Source: Sphingobium chlorophenolicum (lineage in GTDB: Bacteria > Pseudomonadota > Alphaproteobacteria > Sphingomonadales > Sphingomonadaceae). Taken from it: 64,000 bases of DNA. Below the pieces are notes generated by a model. It had not been told where the DNA came from. It saw only the letters and a list, made by a program, of their open reading frames with translations, and did not search any database. Every line of letters starts with the position of its first letter. The first letter of the stretch is position 1. Below are positions 43,445 through 52,136 of the stretch, one piece after another. A program made the position numbers and the translations under genes. The stretch covers positions 1-64,000 of the forward strand of contig NZ_JFHR01000007.1 in assembly GCF_000722875.1 (NCBI RefSeq). Direction: 5' to 3'.

Positions 43445-45393
43445 TGCGCGTCTCCCTTCGGACGCACGCTCACGACCCGCATCATCCCTGCATGCATGTG
43501 GTAGAGGAGATGGCAGTGGAAGGCCCAGTCCCCGACCGCGTCGGCGGTGAAGTCCCAGCTCACCTTGCCGCCGGGCTGGACGATGACGGTGTGCTTGCGC
43601 GGCGCATGGTCGCCATGCCCGGTCACCAGCTCGAAGAAATGGCCGTGGATGTGGATCGGATGCCCCATCATCGTGTCGTTGATGAGATTGACGCGCACCC
43701 GCTCGCCTTCGATGAACGGGATCGGCTCGTGATGGTCCGACATTTTCTCGCCGTCGAACGACCACATGAACCGCTCCATGTTGCCGGTGAGGTGGATGTC
43801 GATGCTGCGGCTCGGCGCGCGCACGTCTGGATTGCGCTCGAGCGCCATCAGATCCTTGTAGACGAGCACCTTGTGGCCGACGTCGGTGAGGCCCTGGCCG
43901 GGCTCGCCGGTGCGGTCGACGGGCATCGGCGAGATGGTCTGGACGCTCGGATCGCGCTTCACCTGCGGCGCGTTCGAGAAGTCGCGCATCTTCATCGAAC
44001 CCATCGCGTGCCCGCCATGATCCATGCCCGCCATCTGGCCATCGGCGCCCATCGCGCCGTGGTCCATGCCGGCCATCGATCCATGATCCATCCCGCTCAT
44101 CGCGGAATGATCCATCCCCGAATGGTCCATGCCCGCCATGGCGCTGTTGTCCATGGTCGCCATCGCTGCCGCCGCGCCGGTCGCGAGGCGCGCGGACGCG
44201 TTCTTCTCGGCCGTCGGATCGACGCCCCGCATAGCGCCGCCCGACATGTCCATGCCTTCCATGCCCGGCATCGAGGACATGTCCATGCCCATGTCCTTCA
44301 TGTCGGCGAGCGGCCGTTTGCGTAAGGGAGGCACCTCGCCAGCCATGCCGGCGCGCGGCGCGAGCGTGGCACGCGCCATACCCGAGCGGTCGATGGCCTC
44401 GCCGACAAGAGTATAGGCCTTGTCCTCGCCTGGGCTGACAACGACGTCGTAGGTCTCGGCGACACCGATCTGGAACTCGTCGACGGTGACGGGCACCACA
44501 TTCTGCCCGTCGGCCTGGACGATGCTGAGCGGCAGGCCGGGTACGCGGACGTTGAAGGTGGTCATCGCCGACGCATTGATGACGCGCAGCCGCACCCGCT
44601 CGCCCGGGGTGAAGAGCGCGGTCCAGTTGTCCATCGGACCATGGCCATTGACGAGATAGGTGTAGGTCGATCCGGTGACATCGGAGATGTCGGCGGGGTC
44701 CATCCGCATCTGGCCCCAGTCGAGCCGGTCCTTGAGTGGCTGGTCCTTGCCCGAGAGCAGCCCGGCCAGCGTCTGGCGCTGGAAGTTGAAATGGCCGGGG
44801 TTGACCTTGAGACGCCGGAAGATCGCCTGCGGCGAGAGTGCGCTGTGATCGGCGAGCACGATGACATGCTCGCGGTCATAGGCGACCGGATCGGCACCGG
44901 CGGGGTCGATGATGATCGGGCCGTAATGGCCTTCCTGCTCCTGCAGGCCCGAATGGCTGTGATACCAGTAGGTGCCGCTTTGCACGACGGGGAACTGGTA
45001 GAGGTAGTTCGATCCCGGCTTGATGCCCGGAAAAGACACGCCCGGCACGCCGTCCATATTGGCCGGCAGGATCAGCCCGTGCCAGTGGATCGAGCTGTCC
45101 TCCTCGAGTTGATTGACGACGTTGAGCCGCACGCGCTGGCCTTCGCGCAGCCGGATCAGCGGGGCGGGGACCGTGCCGTTGAGACCGATTGCGCGGAACT
45201 GGCGCCCGTCGATGCTCATCGACTGCCGGGCGATGGTCAGCGTGATGTCTTCGCCCGACACGGTCGGTAGCGTCGGTCGCATCCCCGGCGAGATGGTCTG
45301 CGCCCAGGCAGGCAGCCAGGCTGATAATGCGGCGCCACCACCGGCGAGGGCCGCGCCGCGAAGGAACTGGCGGCGGTCGAGGGCAGAAATCAT
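43441..45393 (-). CDS. copA: Multicopper oxidase CopA (copper resistance, set 2)
   Basis: A 650-residue multicopper oxidase. A Tat signal (DRRQFLRGAALAGGGAALSAW) precedes cupredoxin domains with SIHWHG, YWYHSHSG, MGHPIHIHGHF and FHCHLLYHMHAGMM. The long Met/His-rich insert (about residues 375-475; MPGMEGMDMSGG, MAGMDHSGMDHSAMSGMDHG) is typical of PcoA/CopA and binds extra Cu(I). Transcription is from an ECF-type promoter at 45436-45462 that overlaps the end of the sigma gene. It forms an operon with copB2. Confidence 0.95.
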   Translation of the reverse strand: MISALDRRQFLRGAALAGGGAALSAWLPAWAQTISPGMRPTLPTVSGEDITLTIARQSMSIDGRQFRAIGLNGTVPAPLIRLREGQRVRLNVVNQLEEDSSIHWHGLILPANMDGVPGVSFPGIKPGSNYLYQFPVVQSGTYWYHSHSGLQEQEGHYGPIIIDPAGADPVAYDREHVIVLADHSALSPQAIFRRLKVNPGHFNFQRQTLAGLLSGKDQPLKDRLDWGQMRMDPADISDVTGSTYTYLVNGHGPMDNWTALFTPGERVRLRVINASAMTTFNVRVPGLPLSIVQADGQNVVPVTVDEFQIGVAETYDVVVSPGEDKAYTLVGEAIDRSGMARATLAPRAGMAGEVPPLRKRPLADMKDMGMDMSSMPGMEGMDMSGGAMRGVDPTAEKNASARLATGAAAAMATMDNSAMAGMDHSGMDHSAMSGMDHGSMAGMDHGAMGADGQMAGMDHGGHAMGSMKMRDFSNAPQVKRDPSVQTISPMPVDRTGEPGQGLTDVGHKVLVYKDLMALERNPDVRAPSRSIDIHLTGNMERFMWSFDGEKMSDHHEPIPFIEGERVRVNLINDTMMGHPIHIHGHFFELVTGHGDHAPRKHTVIVQPGGKVSWDFTADAVGDWAFHCHLLYHMHAGMMRVVSVRPKGDAQ

Positions 45394-45435
45394 TCGGTTT
45401 GTCTCAGCTTGCGGAAAGAGGGCGGACCTATTGGA

Positions 45436-45462
45436 AATACGCAGCCCACCCGCCTGCCCCTC
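45436..45462 (-). promoter_or_regulatory. ECF sigma promoter of copA2B2
   Basis: On the minus strand: GAGGGG (45462-45457), 15-bp spacer, CGTATT (45441-45436). The start codon at 45393 is 42 bp beyond the -10. The -35 overlaps the stop of the sigma gene. It is one of four matching sites. Confidence 0.8.
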
Positions 45463-46027
45463 AAACTTTCTTCAAACTTTCCGCGAGGCGCGCCCGGGCG
45501 CGGTAGAGGCGGGTCTCGACGGCCTTCTGGGAGATGCCGAGGATCTCGGCGGTTTCGGCTTCCGATTTCTCGTCGATCGTCCGCAGGATGAGCGTGTCCT
45601 TGAGCGAGGCGGGCAGGGCGGCGATCGCCGTCATCGCCTCGGCGAGTTGCTGTTCGGCATCCAGGGCGCGGTCGGCCGAGGGGGCGTCGTCGACGATATG
45701 TTCGGCTTCGCCCAGAGGAAGGGCGAAGGAAAAGAAATTGCGGACCGCACGGCGACGGCGCCAGTCGTGGCATTTGTTGATGACGATCCGCGACATCCAG
45801 ACCGGGAAGGGCCGCGTCCCATCATAGCGGCTGAGCGCGGAAAAGGCGGCCACGAAGCTCGCCTGAGTGACGTCGAGCGCCTCGTCGGGGCTACCGACAT
45901 GGCTGCGCACGAGACGGTGTACCCAGCCCTGATGCCGGCGGACCAGCTCGCCATAGGCCGCTTGCCGGCCCCCCAGCGCCAGAGCCGCAAGCTCCCCGTC
46001 CGAGCAGTCGGGGAGGTGGAGCGTCAT
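45461..46027 (-). CDS. ECF RNA polymerase sigma factor (CnrH-like)
   Basis: 188 residues. Region 2 (GELVRRHQGWVHRLVRSHVG, then DVTQASFVAAFSAL and FPVWMSRIVINKCHDWRRRR) and region 4 (ALPASLKDTLILRTIDEKSEAE then ISQKAVETRLYRARARLAES) are complete, and there is no extra domain. The preceding genes encode a sensor and a short membrane anti-sigma, as in the Cnr/Ncc systems of metal-resistant bacteria. The start at ATG 46027 overlaps the sensor stop. It most likely recognises GAGGGG-N15-CGTATW, which lies in front of its own operon and three other metal transcription units. Confidence 0.9.
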   Translation of the reverse strand: MTLHLPDCSDGELAALALGGRQAAYGELVRRHQGWVHRLVRSHVGSPDEALDVTQASFVAAFSALSRYDGTRPFPVWMSRIVINKCHDWRRRRAVRNFFSFALPLGEAEHIVDDAPSADRALDAEQQLAEAMTAIAALPASLKDTLILRTIDEKSEAETAEILGISQKAVETRLYRARARLAESLKKV

Positions 46028-46467
46028 TTTTTCTCGGCCGTCAGCGCTTTCACGACGGCGTCGTCGAACTTCACCGTCTGGTCGGGGCGGAGCACCGCAC
46101 GCATCGCGAAGATATGCTCGAGCGTTTCCTTCTGCAGCGCGCCCATCGCCTGGTGTGACCGGTCGACGGCGGCGGAGACCTGAGGCCCATAGCCATGTTC
46201 CGACCTGATGGCCTGCGCGAGCCATGCATTGTCGGCGCGCAGTTCCGCTTCCAGGGCCTGTCGGCGGATGGCGTAGCGGGCTTCGATAGCCTCGAGCCGT
46301 GCATGTTGCGCGCTATCCAGCTTGAGATCGCGATGGAGCAGGTCGTGCAGCTCATTCTCGACAGGGGGCGCCGGCACGACATAGAGCCGGCCGATCACGA
46401 CCCCCGCTACTGCCGCAACAAACGTCAGCAGCACGAGAAGGAGAAGGCCGCGGCGATCGCGCATCAT
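46024..46467 (-). CDS. Periplasmic metal sensor, CnrX-like
   Basis: 147 residues with one N-terminal membrane helix (GLLLLVLLTFVAAVAGVVIG) and a helical periplasmic domain (ELHDLLHRDLKLDSAQHARLE, then YAIRRQALEAELRADNAWLA) of the CnrX/CzcE-like 'heavy-metal resistance' family. Histidines and glutamates in the first helices (HDLLHRD, EHGYG) would be metal ligands. It sits between the anti-sigma and sigma genes with 4-bp overlaps on both sides and should release the sigma factor when metal binds. Confidence 0.8.
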   Translation of the reverse strand: MMRDRRGLLLLVLLTFVAAVAGVVIGRLYVVPAPPVENELHDLLHRDLKLDSAQHARLEAIEARYAIRRQALEAELRADNAWLAQAIRSEHGYGPQVSAAVDRSHQAMGALQKETLEHIFAMRAVLRPDQTVKFDDAVVKALTAEKK

Positions 46468-46733
46468 TGCGCGCTCAGCAGCGTCGAAGGAGCGAGCGCG
46501 AGCCGCGCGTCGAAGGGCGATGCCGCAGCATCTGCCGAACGCACTGGCACCGCGGAACCGGCGATGCCGATGAAGAGCGCGACCGCGGCTGCGACACCGA
46601 AGGTCGTGGCGCTCAGGCGCGGCATGGCCTGGAGCCGGGCGATCTCGGCCATGACGCGGCTGTCCAGCCCGGCAAGCCGGGGATCGAGGGGGGCTTCCCG
46701 CAACCGGCTGAGCATGTCGTCGAGGTGGTCCAT
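46464..46733 (-). CDS. Short membrane anti-sigma factor, CnrY-like
   Basis: 89 residues: an amphipathic cytosolic N terminus (MDHLDDMLSRLREAPLDPRLA), one membrane helix (TFGVAAAVALFIGIAGSAVP) and a short periplasmic tail. Size, topology and position ahead of sensor and sigma genes match CnrY, which holds the sigma factor at the membrane; direct sequence similarity cannot be judged here. It starts at ATG 46733 with GGAGAAAC upstream, about 25 bp after an ECF-type -10 element. Confidence 0.75.
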   Translation of the reverse strand: MDHLDDMLSRLREAPLDPRLAGLDSRVMAEIARLQAMPRLSATTFGVAAAVALFIGIAGSAVPVRSADAAASPFDARLALAPSTLLSAQ

Positions 46734-46757
46734 GATGTTTCTCCGTCTTCTCTTCTC

Positions 46758-46784
46758 AATACGCAGGGTGGTCTTCTAACCCTT
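46758..46784 (-). promoter_or_regulatory. ECF sigma promoter of the sigma/anti-sigma operon
   Basis: On the minus strand AAGGGT (46784-46779), 15-bp spacer, CGTATT (46763-46758). The -35 is the weakest of the four copies. It implies positive autoregulation of the sigma operon. Confidence 0.7.
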
Positions 46785-46808
46785 GTCCGGGAACAAAAAG
46801 AAAATTGC

Positions 46809-46835
46809 GAGGGGTGCAGGTCGCGGCTGCGTATT
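46809..46835 (+). promoter_or_regulatory. ECF sigma promoter of copCD
   Basis: GAGGGG (46809-46814), 15-bp spacer, CGTATT (46830-46835), 30 bp before ATG 46866. It is divergent from the sigma operon promoter at 46758-46784, so one intergenic region drives both. Confidence 0.8.
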
Positions 46836-46865
46836 CTCTCATGTCACTGACAGGAGAATGTCCAA

Positions 46866-47243
46866 ATGCGCTTCTTTTCGCCGCTCGCAGCCATCGCCGC
46901 CGTCGGCCTGAGTGTTTCTGCTCCGGCCTACGCCCATCCCAAGCTCGTGTCCTCGACGCCCGCCGCCAACGCCAGCGTCCCGGCGCCGTCGCGTATAACG
47001 CTCACCTTCAGTGAAGGTCTGATGCCGAAGCTGTCGGGCGCCGAGATCGTGATGACCGGCATGCCCGGCATGCCCAACCACCGCATGACGGTAACCGGCT
47101 TCAAGACGTCCGTCGAAGGCGACAAGACGCTCGTGCTGACGCTCGCCAAGCCGCTCATGGCGGGCAGCTATCAGGTCGCCTGGCACGTCGTCTCGACCGA
47201 CACGCACCGCATCCAGGGCAATCTCGCCTTTACCGTCAAGTGA
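46866..47243 (+). CDS. copC: Copper-binding protein CopC
   Basis: 125 residues with a signal peptide (SPLAAIAAVGLSVSAPAYA) and the CopC cupredoxin-like domain. The mature N terminus HPKLVSSTPAANASV begins with the conserved copper-ligand histidine; PSRITLTFSEGLMPKLSG, MTGMPGMPNHRMTV and AWHVVSTDTHRIQGNL are family motifs with Met and His ligands. It binds copper in the periplasm and hands it to CopD. Controlled by the ECF promoter at 46809. Confidence 0.95.
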   Translation: MRFFSPLAAIAAVGLSVSAPAYAHPKLVSSTPAANASVPAPSRITLTFSEGLMPKLSGAEIVMTGMPGMPNHRMTVTGFKTSVEGDKTLVLTLAKPLMAGSYQVAWHVVSTDTHRIQGNLAFTVK

Positions 47244-47247
47244 CGCC

Positions 47248-48192
47248 ATGAACGACGTGGCACTCGTCGCCGTCCGCTGGGCGCTCTACGTCGATCTCGG
47301 CCTGCTGTTCGGCCTGCCGCTGTTCGCGCTCTATGCGCCCGGCGGCGGCCGGATGGTGCAGCGGCATCTGCCGATGGCGGCAATGGTGGCCGGTCTCGCC
47401 TGTCTCGCCCTCCTGCTGTCGGCGCTGGGGTTCGCGTTGCAGGCTGCGGCGATGACCGGGCTGCCACTCGCCCAGCCTGATCTTTCCATGGTCGCAGAGC
47501 TGTTCAACGGCACTTCCATGGGAACGGCGCTGAAGGCGCGCCTCGTCGCGCTCCTCGTTCTTCTGCTCTGCATCCCCTTCTATCGCCGGCAATCCCGTCC
47601 TGCCTTCATCGCCTCCACTCTGGCGGGCGCGGTCGCGCTCGCGACCCTCGCCTGGAGCGGGCATGGCGCGGCCGGCGAAGGCGAGGCGGGCTGGCTGCAA
47701 CTGCTGGCCGATCTCATCCATCTGCTCGCCGCCGGCGCCTGGGTCGGCGCGCTTGCCGCCTTCCTCGCGCTGGTTCTTCCCAGGCTCGCAACCGATGATG
47801 TCGCCGCTGAAGACATGGACCAGGTCACACTGGCCGAGGAAGCCCTGCGGGGTTTCTCCCTCGTCGGCACGATCATCGTCGCCCTGCTGATCCTGACCGG
47901 GACGGTGAACGGCTGGTTTCTGGTCGGCCCGGGCAACATCGCCTCGCTCGGTCAGTCGAGCTACGGCCTGCTGCTCATCGCCAAGCTGGTGCTGTTTGGG
48001 GGCATGCTGGGCCTTGCCGCGCTCAACCGCTACCGCCTGACCCCGGCACTGGCACAGGCGATCGAGGAAGAGGACGCGCCACGGGCGCAGGCGCTGTTGC
48101 GCGCGAGCCTCTTCGTCGAAGGCGGGCTTGCGATCGTCATTCTCGGGCTCGTCGCCTGGCTGGGGACACTATCGCCGCCCATGTCGATGTAG
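47248..48192 (+). CDS. copD: Copper resistance membrane protein CopD
   Basis: 314 residues with about eight membrane helices (VRWALYVDLGLLFGLPLFAL at the start; LLADLIHLLAAGAWVGALAA with the conserved histidine in the middle; LLLIAKLVLFGGMLGLAALN near the end). The HLLAAGAWVG and AKLVLF features fit CopD/YebZ. It follows copC by 4 bp. CopCD usually import copper into the cytosol or to oxidases rather than export it. Confidence 0.92.
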   Translation: MNDVALVAVRWALYVDLGLLFGLPLFALYAPGGGRMVQRHLPMAAMVAGLACLALLLSALGFALQAAAMTGLPLAQPDLSMVAELFNGTSMGTALKARLVALLVLLLCIPFYRRQSRPAFIASTLAGAVALATLAWSGHGAAGEGEAGWLQLLADLIHLLAAGAWVGALAAFLALVLPRLATDDVAAEDMDQVTLAEEALRGFSLVGTIIVALLILTGTVNGWFLVGPGNIASLGQSSYGLLLIAKLVLFGGMLGLAALNRYRLTPALAQAIEEEDAPRAQALLRASLFVEGGLAIVILGLVAWLGTLSPPMSM

Positions 48193-48228
48193 CTTATCGT
48201 TTCGGACGCCTCGCGTTGGGAGAAGCCA

Positions 48229-48903
48229 ATGCAATCCTACACCCCGCCGCTCGGGACCGGATCGACGAAAGACTATGATCGCGCGATCCGCCTGTGGACG
48301 CGGGAGAAGCGGTGGCGTGCCGCCATGCTCGCCGCCCTGGCGCCCAAAGCCGGTGAGACGGTCGTCGACGTCGGCTGTGGCACCGGCAGCTTCGCGCTGA
48401 TGCTCAAGCAAGCCGAGCCCAGGACGCAGGTGATCGGTCTCGATCCCGATGCCGAGGCGCTCGACATCGCGCGGCACAAGGCCGCTGCGCGGCAGGCCGA
48501 TATCGACTGGCGTCAGGGATTTGCCAGGGACGTGGCCCCGGGCACCGCCGACGCTGTCGTATCGAGTCTCGTGCTGCATCAGATGCCGGTCAGGGAGAAG
48601 GCGGCAACCCTGCGCGCCATGTTCGCCATGCTGCGCCCGGGTGGCCGCCTGGTGATCGCAGATTATGGCCGCCAGCACGGTCTCATGCGGCTCGCCTTTC
48701 GCCTGACCGTGCAGCGACTCGATGGCATCGATGATACCCGACCCAACGCCGACGGCGTGCTCCCCGGCCTGATCGCGGCGGCCGGCTTCAGGCATGTGGC
48801 CGAGACGTTTCGGCTCTTGACCATCACCGGCGCGATCGAATTGCTTACCGCGCATCGACCGGCGCAGGCCCAGGGCCTTACGGTTGCGAACGACCTTGGC
48901 TGA
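48229..48903 (+). CDS. Class I SAM-dependent methyltransferase
   Basis: 224 residues with the SAM motif [18 protein letters not shown], motif II ([11 protein letters not shown] region), motif post I ([14 protein letters not shown]) and motif III ([17 protein letters not shown]). The fold is the usual Rossmann methyltransferase. The substrate is unknown; similar proteins are called ubiquinone/menaquinone biosynthesis or arsenite-like methyltransferases but lack the arsenite cysteines here. It sits 36 bp after copD on the same strand, possibly in the same transcript. Confidence 0.78.
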   Translation: MQSYTPPLGTGSTKDYDRAIRLWTREKRWRAAMLAALAPKAGETVVDVGCGTGSFALMLKQAEPRTQVIGLDPDAEALDIARHKAAARQADIDWRQGFARDVAPGTADAVVSSLVLHQMPVREKAATLRAMFAMLRPGGRLVIADYGRQHGLMRLAFRLTVQRLDGIDDTRPNADGVLPGLIAAAGFRHVAETFRLLTITGAIELLTAHRPAQAQGLTVANDLG

Positions 48904-48954
48904 TCCCGGCCGAGCGACCGGGTACGCCGATTTGGCCGCTTAGGCGATTACGTA

Positions 48955-48985
48955 TTGACCCTGACACGGTGTCAGACCCTAGATC
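48955..48985 (+). promoter_or_regulatory. MerR-type promoter of copper ATPase operon
   Basis: -35 TTGACC (48955-48960) and -10 TAGATC (48980-48985) with a 19-bp spacer holding the perfect dyad CTGACAC-G-GTGTCAG (48961-48975). It should be controlled by the CueR-like protein encoded at 51365. A TTACGTATTG motif (48948) overlaps its upstream edge. Confidence 0.85.
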
Positions 48986-49010
48986 GTCAGGCGTCGAAAG
49001 GAGCAAGGCG

Positions 49011-51368
49011 ATGAACGAGACACATGGAGCGGCGCATGGCGGCGGTTGCTGCGGCGGCCACGGCGGCGCGAAAGCGGCGACCGGCATCAAGGACCCGGTC
49101 TGTGGCATGACCGTCGATCCGGCGACCACCGCGCACCATGCCGATCATGGCGGTGAACGCTATCATTTCTGCAGCGCGGGCTGCCGGGCAAAGTTCATCG
49201 CCGATCCCGAGCGCTATCTCGGCCCGCCGGCACCGCCGTTCGCAGCGCCCGTGGGCACGATCTGGACCTGCCCTATGCATCCCGAGATCCGGCAGGACCA
49301 TCCCGGGTCCTGTCCGATCTGCGGCATGGCGCTCGAACCCGCGACCGTGACCGCCGACAGCGGTCCCAGCCACGAGCTGGTCGATTTCACGCGGCGTTTC
49401 TGGGTTGGCCTGGTGCTGGCCCTGCCGGTGCTGATCCTCGAGATGGGGGCGCACCTGTTTCCTGTGATCCATCGCCTCGTGCCGATGTCGACCTCGGTAT
49501 GGATCCAGTTCGTGCTGGCGACGCCTGTCGTGCTCTGGGCGGGCTGGCCGTTCTTCGAGCGTGGCTGGGCCTCGCTCAAGACCCGCAACCTCAACATGTT
49601 CACCCTGATCGCGATGGGGACGGGGGTCGCCTGGATCTACAGCGTCGTCGCGACGCTCGCGCCTCAGCTGTTCCCGCCTGCCTTCCGCGGCGAGGACGGC
49701 ATGGTTGCCGTCTATTTCGAGGCCGCCGCGGTGATCACCGTTCTCGTGCTGCTCGGCCAGGTGCTCGAACTGCGCGCGCGTGAGCGGACCTCGGGCGCGA
49801 TCAAGGCGCTGCTCAACCTCGCGCCCAAGACCGCGCGCCGGATCGCCGCCGACGGGAGCGAAGAGGAGATCAGTCTCGATCTGGTCGCGGTCGGCGACCG
49901 CCTGCGCGTGCGGCCGGGCGAGAAGGTGCCGGTCGACGGCGTAGTCGAGGACGGCCGCTCCTCGCTCGACGAGTCGATGGTCACCGGTGAATCCATGCCC
50001 GTCACCAAGGCCAAGGCCGACACGGTGATCGGCGGCACGCTCAACCAGACCGGTGCGCTGGTGATCGTCGCCGACAAGGTCGGACGCGACACCATGCTTG
50101 CGCGGATTGTCCAGATGGTCGCCGAGGCGCAGCGCTCGCGCGCGCCGATCCAGCGCATGGCCGATCAGGTGTCGGGCTGGTTCGTGCCCGTGGTCATCGC
50201 GGTTGCGGTGGTCGCGTTTATCGCCTGGGGTATCTGGGGCCCCGAGCCGCGCTTCGCCTATGGGCTGGTGGCGGCGGTCGCCGTGCTGATCATCGCCTGT
50301 CCCTGTGCACTGGGTCTCGCCACGCCGATGTCGATCATGGTGGGCGTCGGCCGCGGCGCCGGACTCGGCGTCCTTATCAAGAATGCCGAAGCGCTCGAGC
50401 ATATGGAGAAGGTCGACACGCTCGTCGTCGACAAGACAGGCACGCTGACCGAAGGCCGGCCTGCCGTCACCCAGATCGTGCCGGCGCCCGGCTTCGACGA
50501 AGCCGAACTGCTGCGGCTTGCCGCCTCGGTCGAGCGGGCCTCCGAGCATCCGCTCGCGCTGGCGATCGTCGAGGCCGCGAAGGATCGCGGCATCCCCACG
50601 AGCGACCTCACCGACTTCGATTCCCCCACCGGACGCGGCGCGCTCGGCACCGTCGACGGCCGCCGGATCGTGCTCGGTAATGCGCGGTTCCTCTCGGAAG
50701 AGGGCATAGCAACCGACGCGCTGGCGGAGCAGGCCGACGCCCTGCGCCGGGATGGCGCCACCGCGATCTTCATCGGCGTCGACGGCACCGTCGGCGGCGC
50801 CTTTGCAATCGCCGATCCCGTGAAGCAGACGACGCCGGAGGCCCTGGCCGCACTCAAGGCCGAAGGCATTCGCGTGGTGATGTTGACCGGCGACAACCGC
50901 ACCACAGCAGAGGCGGTGGCAAGGCGGCTCGGCATTGACGATGTCGAAGCCGAGGTACTGCCCGACCAGAAGAGTGCCGTCGTCGCGCGGTTGAAGAGCG
51001 AGGGGCGCGTGGTGGCGATGGCCGGCGACGGGGTCAACGACGCCCCCGCACTGGCTGCCGCCGATGTCGGTATTGCCATGGGCTCGGGCACCGACGTCGC
51101 GATCGAGAGCGCGGGCGTGACGCTGCTCAAGGGCGATCTCATGGGCATCGTGCGGGCACGGCGGCTGAGCCAGGCGACCATGTCCAACATCCGCCAGAAC
51201 CTGGTCTTCGCCTTCATCTACAATGTCGCCGGGGTGCCGGTGGCGGCGGGCGCGCTCTATCCGCTGTTCGGCATCCTGCTCTCGCCGATCATCGCGGCCG
51301 CCGCCATGGCGCTCTCCTCGGTCAGCGTGGTCACCAACGCGCTGCGCCTCAACCGGAAAGCGCTGTGA
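49011..51368 (+). CDS. copA: Copper-translocating P-type ATPase with N-terminal YHS and CxxC-type domains
   Basis: 785 residues. Order: Gly/His/Cys-rich tip ([11 protein letters not shown]), YHS domain ([12 protein letters not shown] ... [12 protein letters not shown]), heavy-metal-binding domain ([12 protein letters not shown] ... [10 protein letters not shown]), eight membrane helices, actuator (VTGESMP), the CPC ion-binding motif ([13 protein letters not shown]), the phosphorylation site ([11 protein letters not shown]), the ATP loop (GDNRTTAEA) and hinge ([12 protein letters not shown]). It exports Cu(I) from the cytosol. ATG 49011 has GGAG nearby. The CueR-like gene overlaps its stop. 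Not to be confused with the oxidases named CopA. Confidence 0.95.
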   Translation: MNETHGAAHGGGCCGGHGGAKAATGIKDPVCGMTVDPATTAHHADHGGERYHFCSAGCRAKFIADPERYLGPPAPPFAAPVGTIWTCPMHPEIRQDHPGSCPICGMALEPATVTADSGPSHELVDFTRRFWVGLVLALPVLILEMGAHLFPVIHRLVPMSTSVWIQFVLATPVVLWAGWPFFERGWASLKTRNLNMFTLIAMGTGVAWIYSVVATLAPQLFPPAFRGEDGMVAVYFEAAAVITVLVLLGQVLELRARERTSGAIKALLNLAPKTARRIAADGSEEEISLDLVAVGDRLRVRPGEKVPVDGVVEDGRSSLDESMVTGESMPVTKAKADTVIGGTLNQTGALVIVADKVGRDTMLARIVQMVAEAQRSRAPIQRMADQVSGWFVPVVIAVAVVAFIAWGIWGPEPRFAYGLVAAVAVLIIACPCALGLATPMSIMVGVGRGAGLGVLIKNAEALEHMEKVDTLVVDKTGTLTEGRPAVTQIVPAPGFDEAELLRLAASVERASEHPLALAIVEAAKDRGIPTSDLTDFDSPTGRGALGTVDGRRIVLGNARFLSEEGIATDALAEQADALRRDGATAIFIGVDGTVGGAFAIADPVKQTTPEALAALKAEGIRVVMLTGDNRTTAEAVARRLGIDDVEAEVLPDQKSAVVARLKSEGRVVAMAGDGVNDAPALAAADVGIAMGSGTDVAIESAGVTLLKGDLMGIVRARRLSQATMSNIRQNLVFAFIYNVAGVPVAAGALYPLFGILLSPIIAAAAMALSSVSVVTNALRLNRKAL

Positions 51369-51763
51369 ACATCGGGGAGGCGTCGAAGCAAAGCGGGGTC
51401 TCGGAGCGGATGATCCGCCATTATGAGAAGATCGGCCTCATCCCGGCGCCGCCGCGCCGGGGAGCGGGTTATCGCGACTATGGCGAGAGTGACCTCCATC
51501 GCCTGCGGTTCATCGCCAATGCCCGCGATCTCGGTTTTCCGATCGAGGAGATCCGGACCCTGCTCGGCCTGTGGGCCGACACGGGCCGCAGCAGCGCCGA
51601 TGTAAAGCGGGTCGCGTTGGCGCGGGCGGAGGAATTGCAGCGCAAGGCCGAAGCGCTGACGACCCTGCGCGAGACCCTCGTCGATCTCGCCGAGCGCTGT
51701 CATGGCGACGAGCGGCCAGATTGTCCCATCATCGCCGAACTGAGTCTCGACAGAAAATGTTAG
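51365..51763 (+). CDS. cueR: CueR-like copper-responsive MerR regulator
   Basis: 132 residues: a MerR helix-turn-helix ([21 protein letters not shown]), a dimerisation helix and the Cu(I)-binding loop [15 protein letters not shown], whose two cysteines have the CueR spacing of eight. The GTG start overlaps the ATPase stop (GTGA), so both come from one transcript driven by the dyad promoter at 48955. By family it activates that promoter at very low cytosolic copper. Confidence 0.9.
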   Translation: MNIGEASKQSGVSERMIRHYEKIGLIPAPPRRGAGYRDYGESDLHRLRFIANARDLGFPIEEIRTLLGLWADTGRSSADVKRVALARAEELQRKAEALTTLRETLVDLAERCHGDERPDCPIIAELSLDRKC

Positions 51764-51978
51764 CGCCGGCCGCCTCTCGGACCAGACCCGCTCTGGCGGC
51801 CGGGGTGCTGATCGCACTTGGCATTCTCACGACGGGCCTCGCGATATATTTCCTCGCAGTCCGCCCGCCACTGCTGGCGGAGGATCTTCGCCATATCGGC
51901 GGCAACCCGCAGACCCTTTCGCCGGTATTGCGGGACTGGTTCGGCGGGATAGCTGGCTCGCCCGGGCGACCGCACTGA
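51757..51978 (+). CDS. Small membrane protein (possibly frameshifted)
   Basis: 73 residues with one membrane helix (RPALAAGVLIALGILTTGLA) and a soluble tail RPPLLAEDLRHIGGNPQTLS. ATG 51757 overlaps the cueR stop. The neighbouring frame from 51954 continues as WLARATALSLLIVFGRFSYS, which looks like a natural second membrane helix, so the gene may originally have been longer. Function unknown. Confidence 0.5.
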   Translation: MLAPAASRTRPALAAGVLIALGILTTGLAIYFLAVRPPLLAEDLRHIGGNPQTLSPVLRDWFGGIAGSPGRPH

Positions 51979-52063
51979 GCCTCCTGATCGTATTTGGCCG
52001 CTTTTCATACAGCAATGTCGTGCTGAGCTCTGACTTCTGGGGCTGGCATATGCGAGGCAATCC

Positions 52064-52081
52064 CTCCGTAGGACTACGGAG
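52064..52081. promoter_or_regulatory. Perfect 18-bp palindrome upstream of PHA synthase
   Basis: CTCCGTAG-GA-CTACGGAG lies 56 bp before the proposed start codon GTG 52137. LuxR/FixJ-type regulators bind such CTACG-containing dyads; an operator or a short hairpin in the leader are both possible. Confidence 0.45.
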
Positions 52082-52136
52082 TGCGCAGAGGCTTCCTGCG
52101 CTTCAGGGCTTGTTGCACCGCAGCAGGAGCGAAAAT

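Noticed and set aside
46995..47000. CGTATA inside copC as an ECF -10
   Set aside because: It is in coding sequence with no GAGGGG 15 bases upstream.
48948..48957. TTACGTATTG next to the copper ATPase promoter as another FixJ-like box
   Set aside because: It overlaps the edge of a well-formed MerR promoter and lacks the extended CGNAAC part, so it may be chance.
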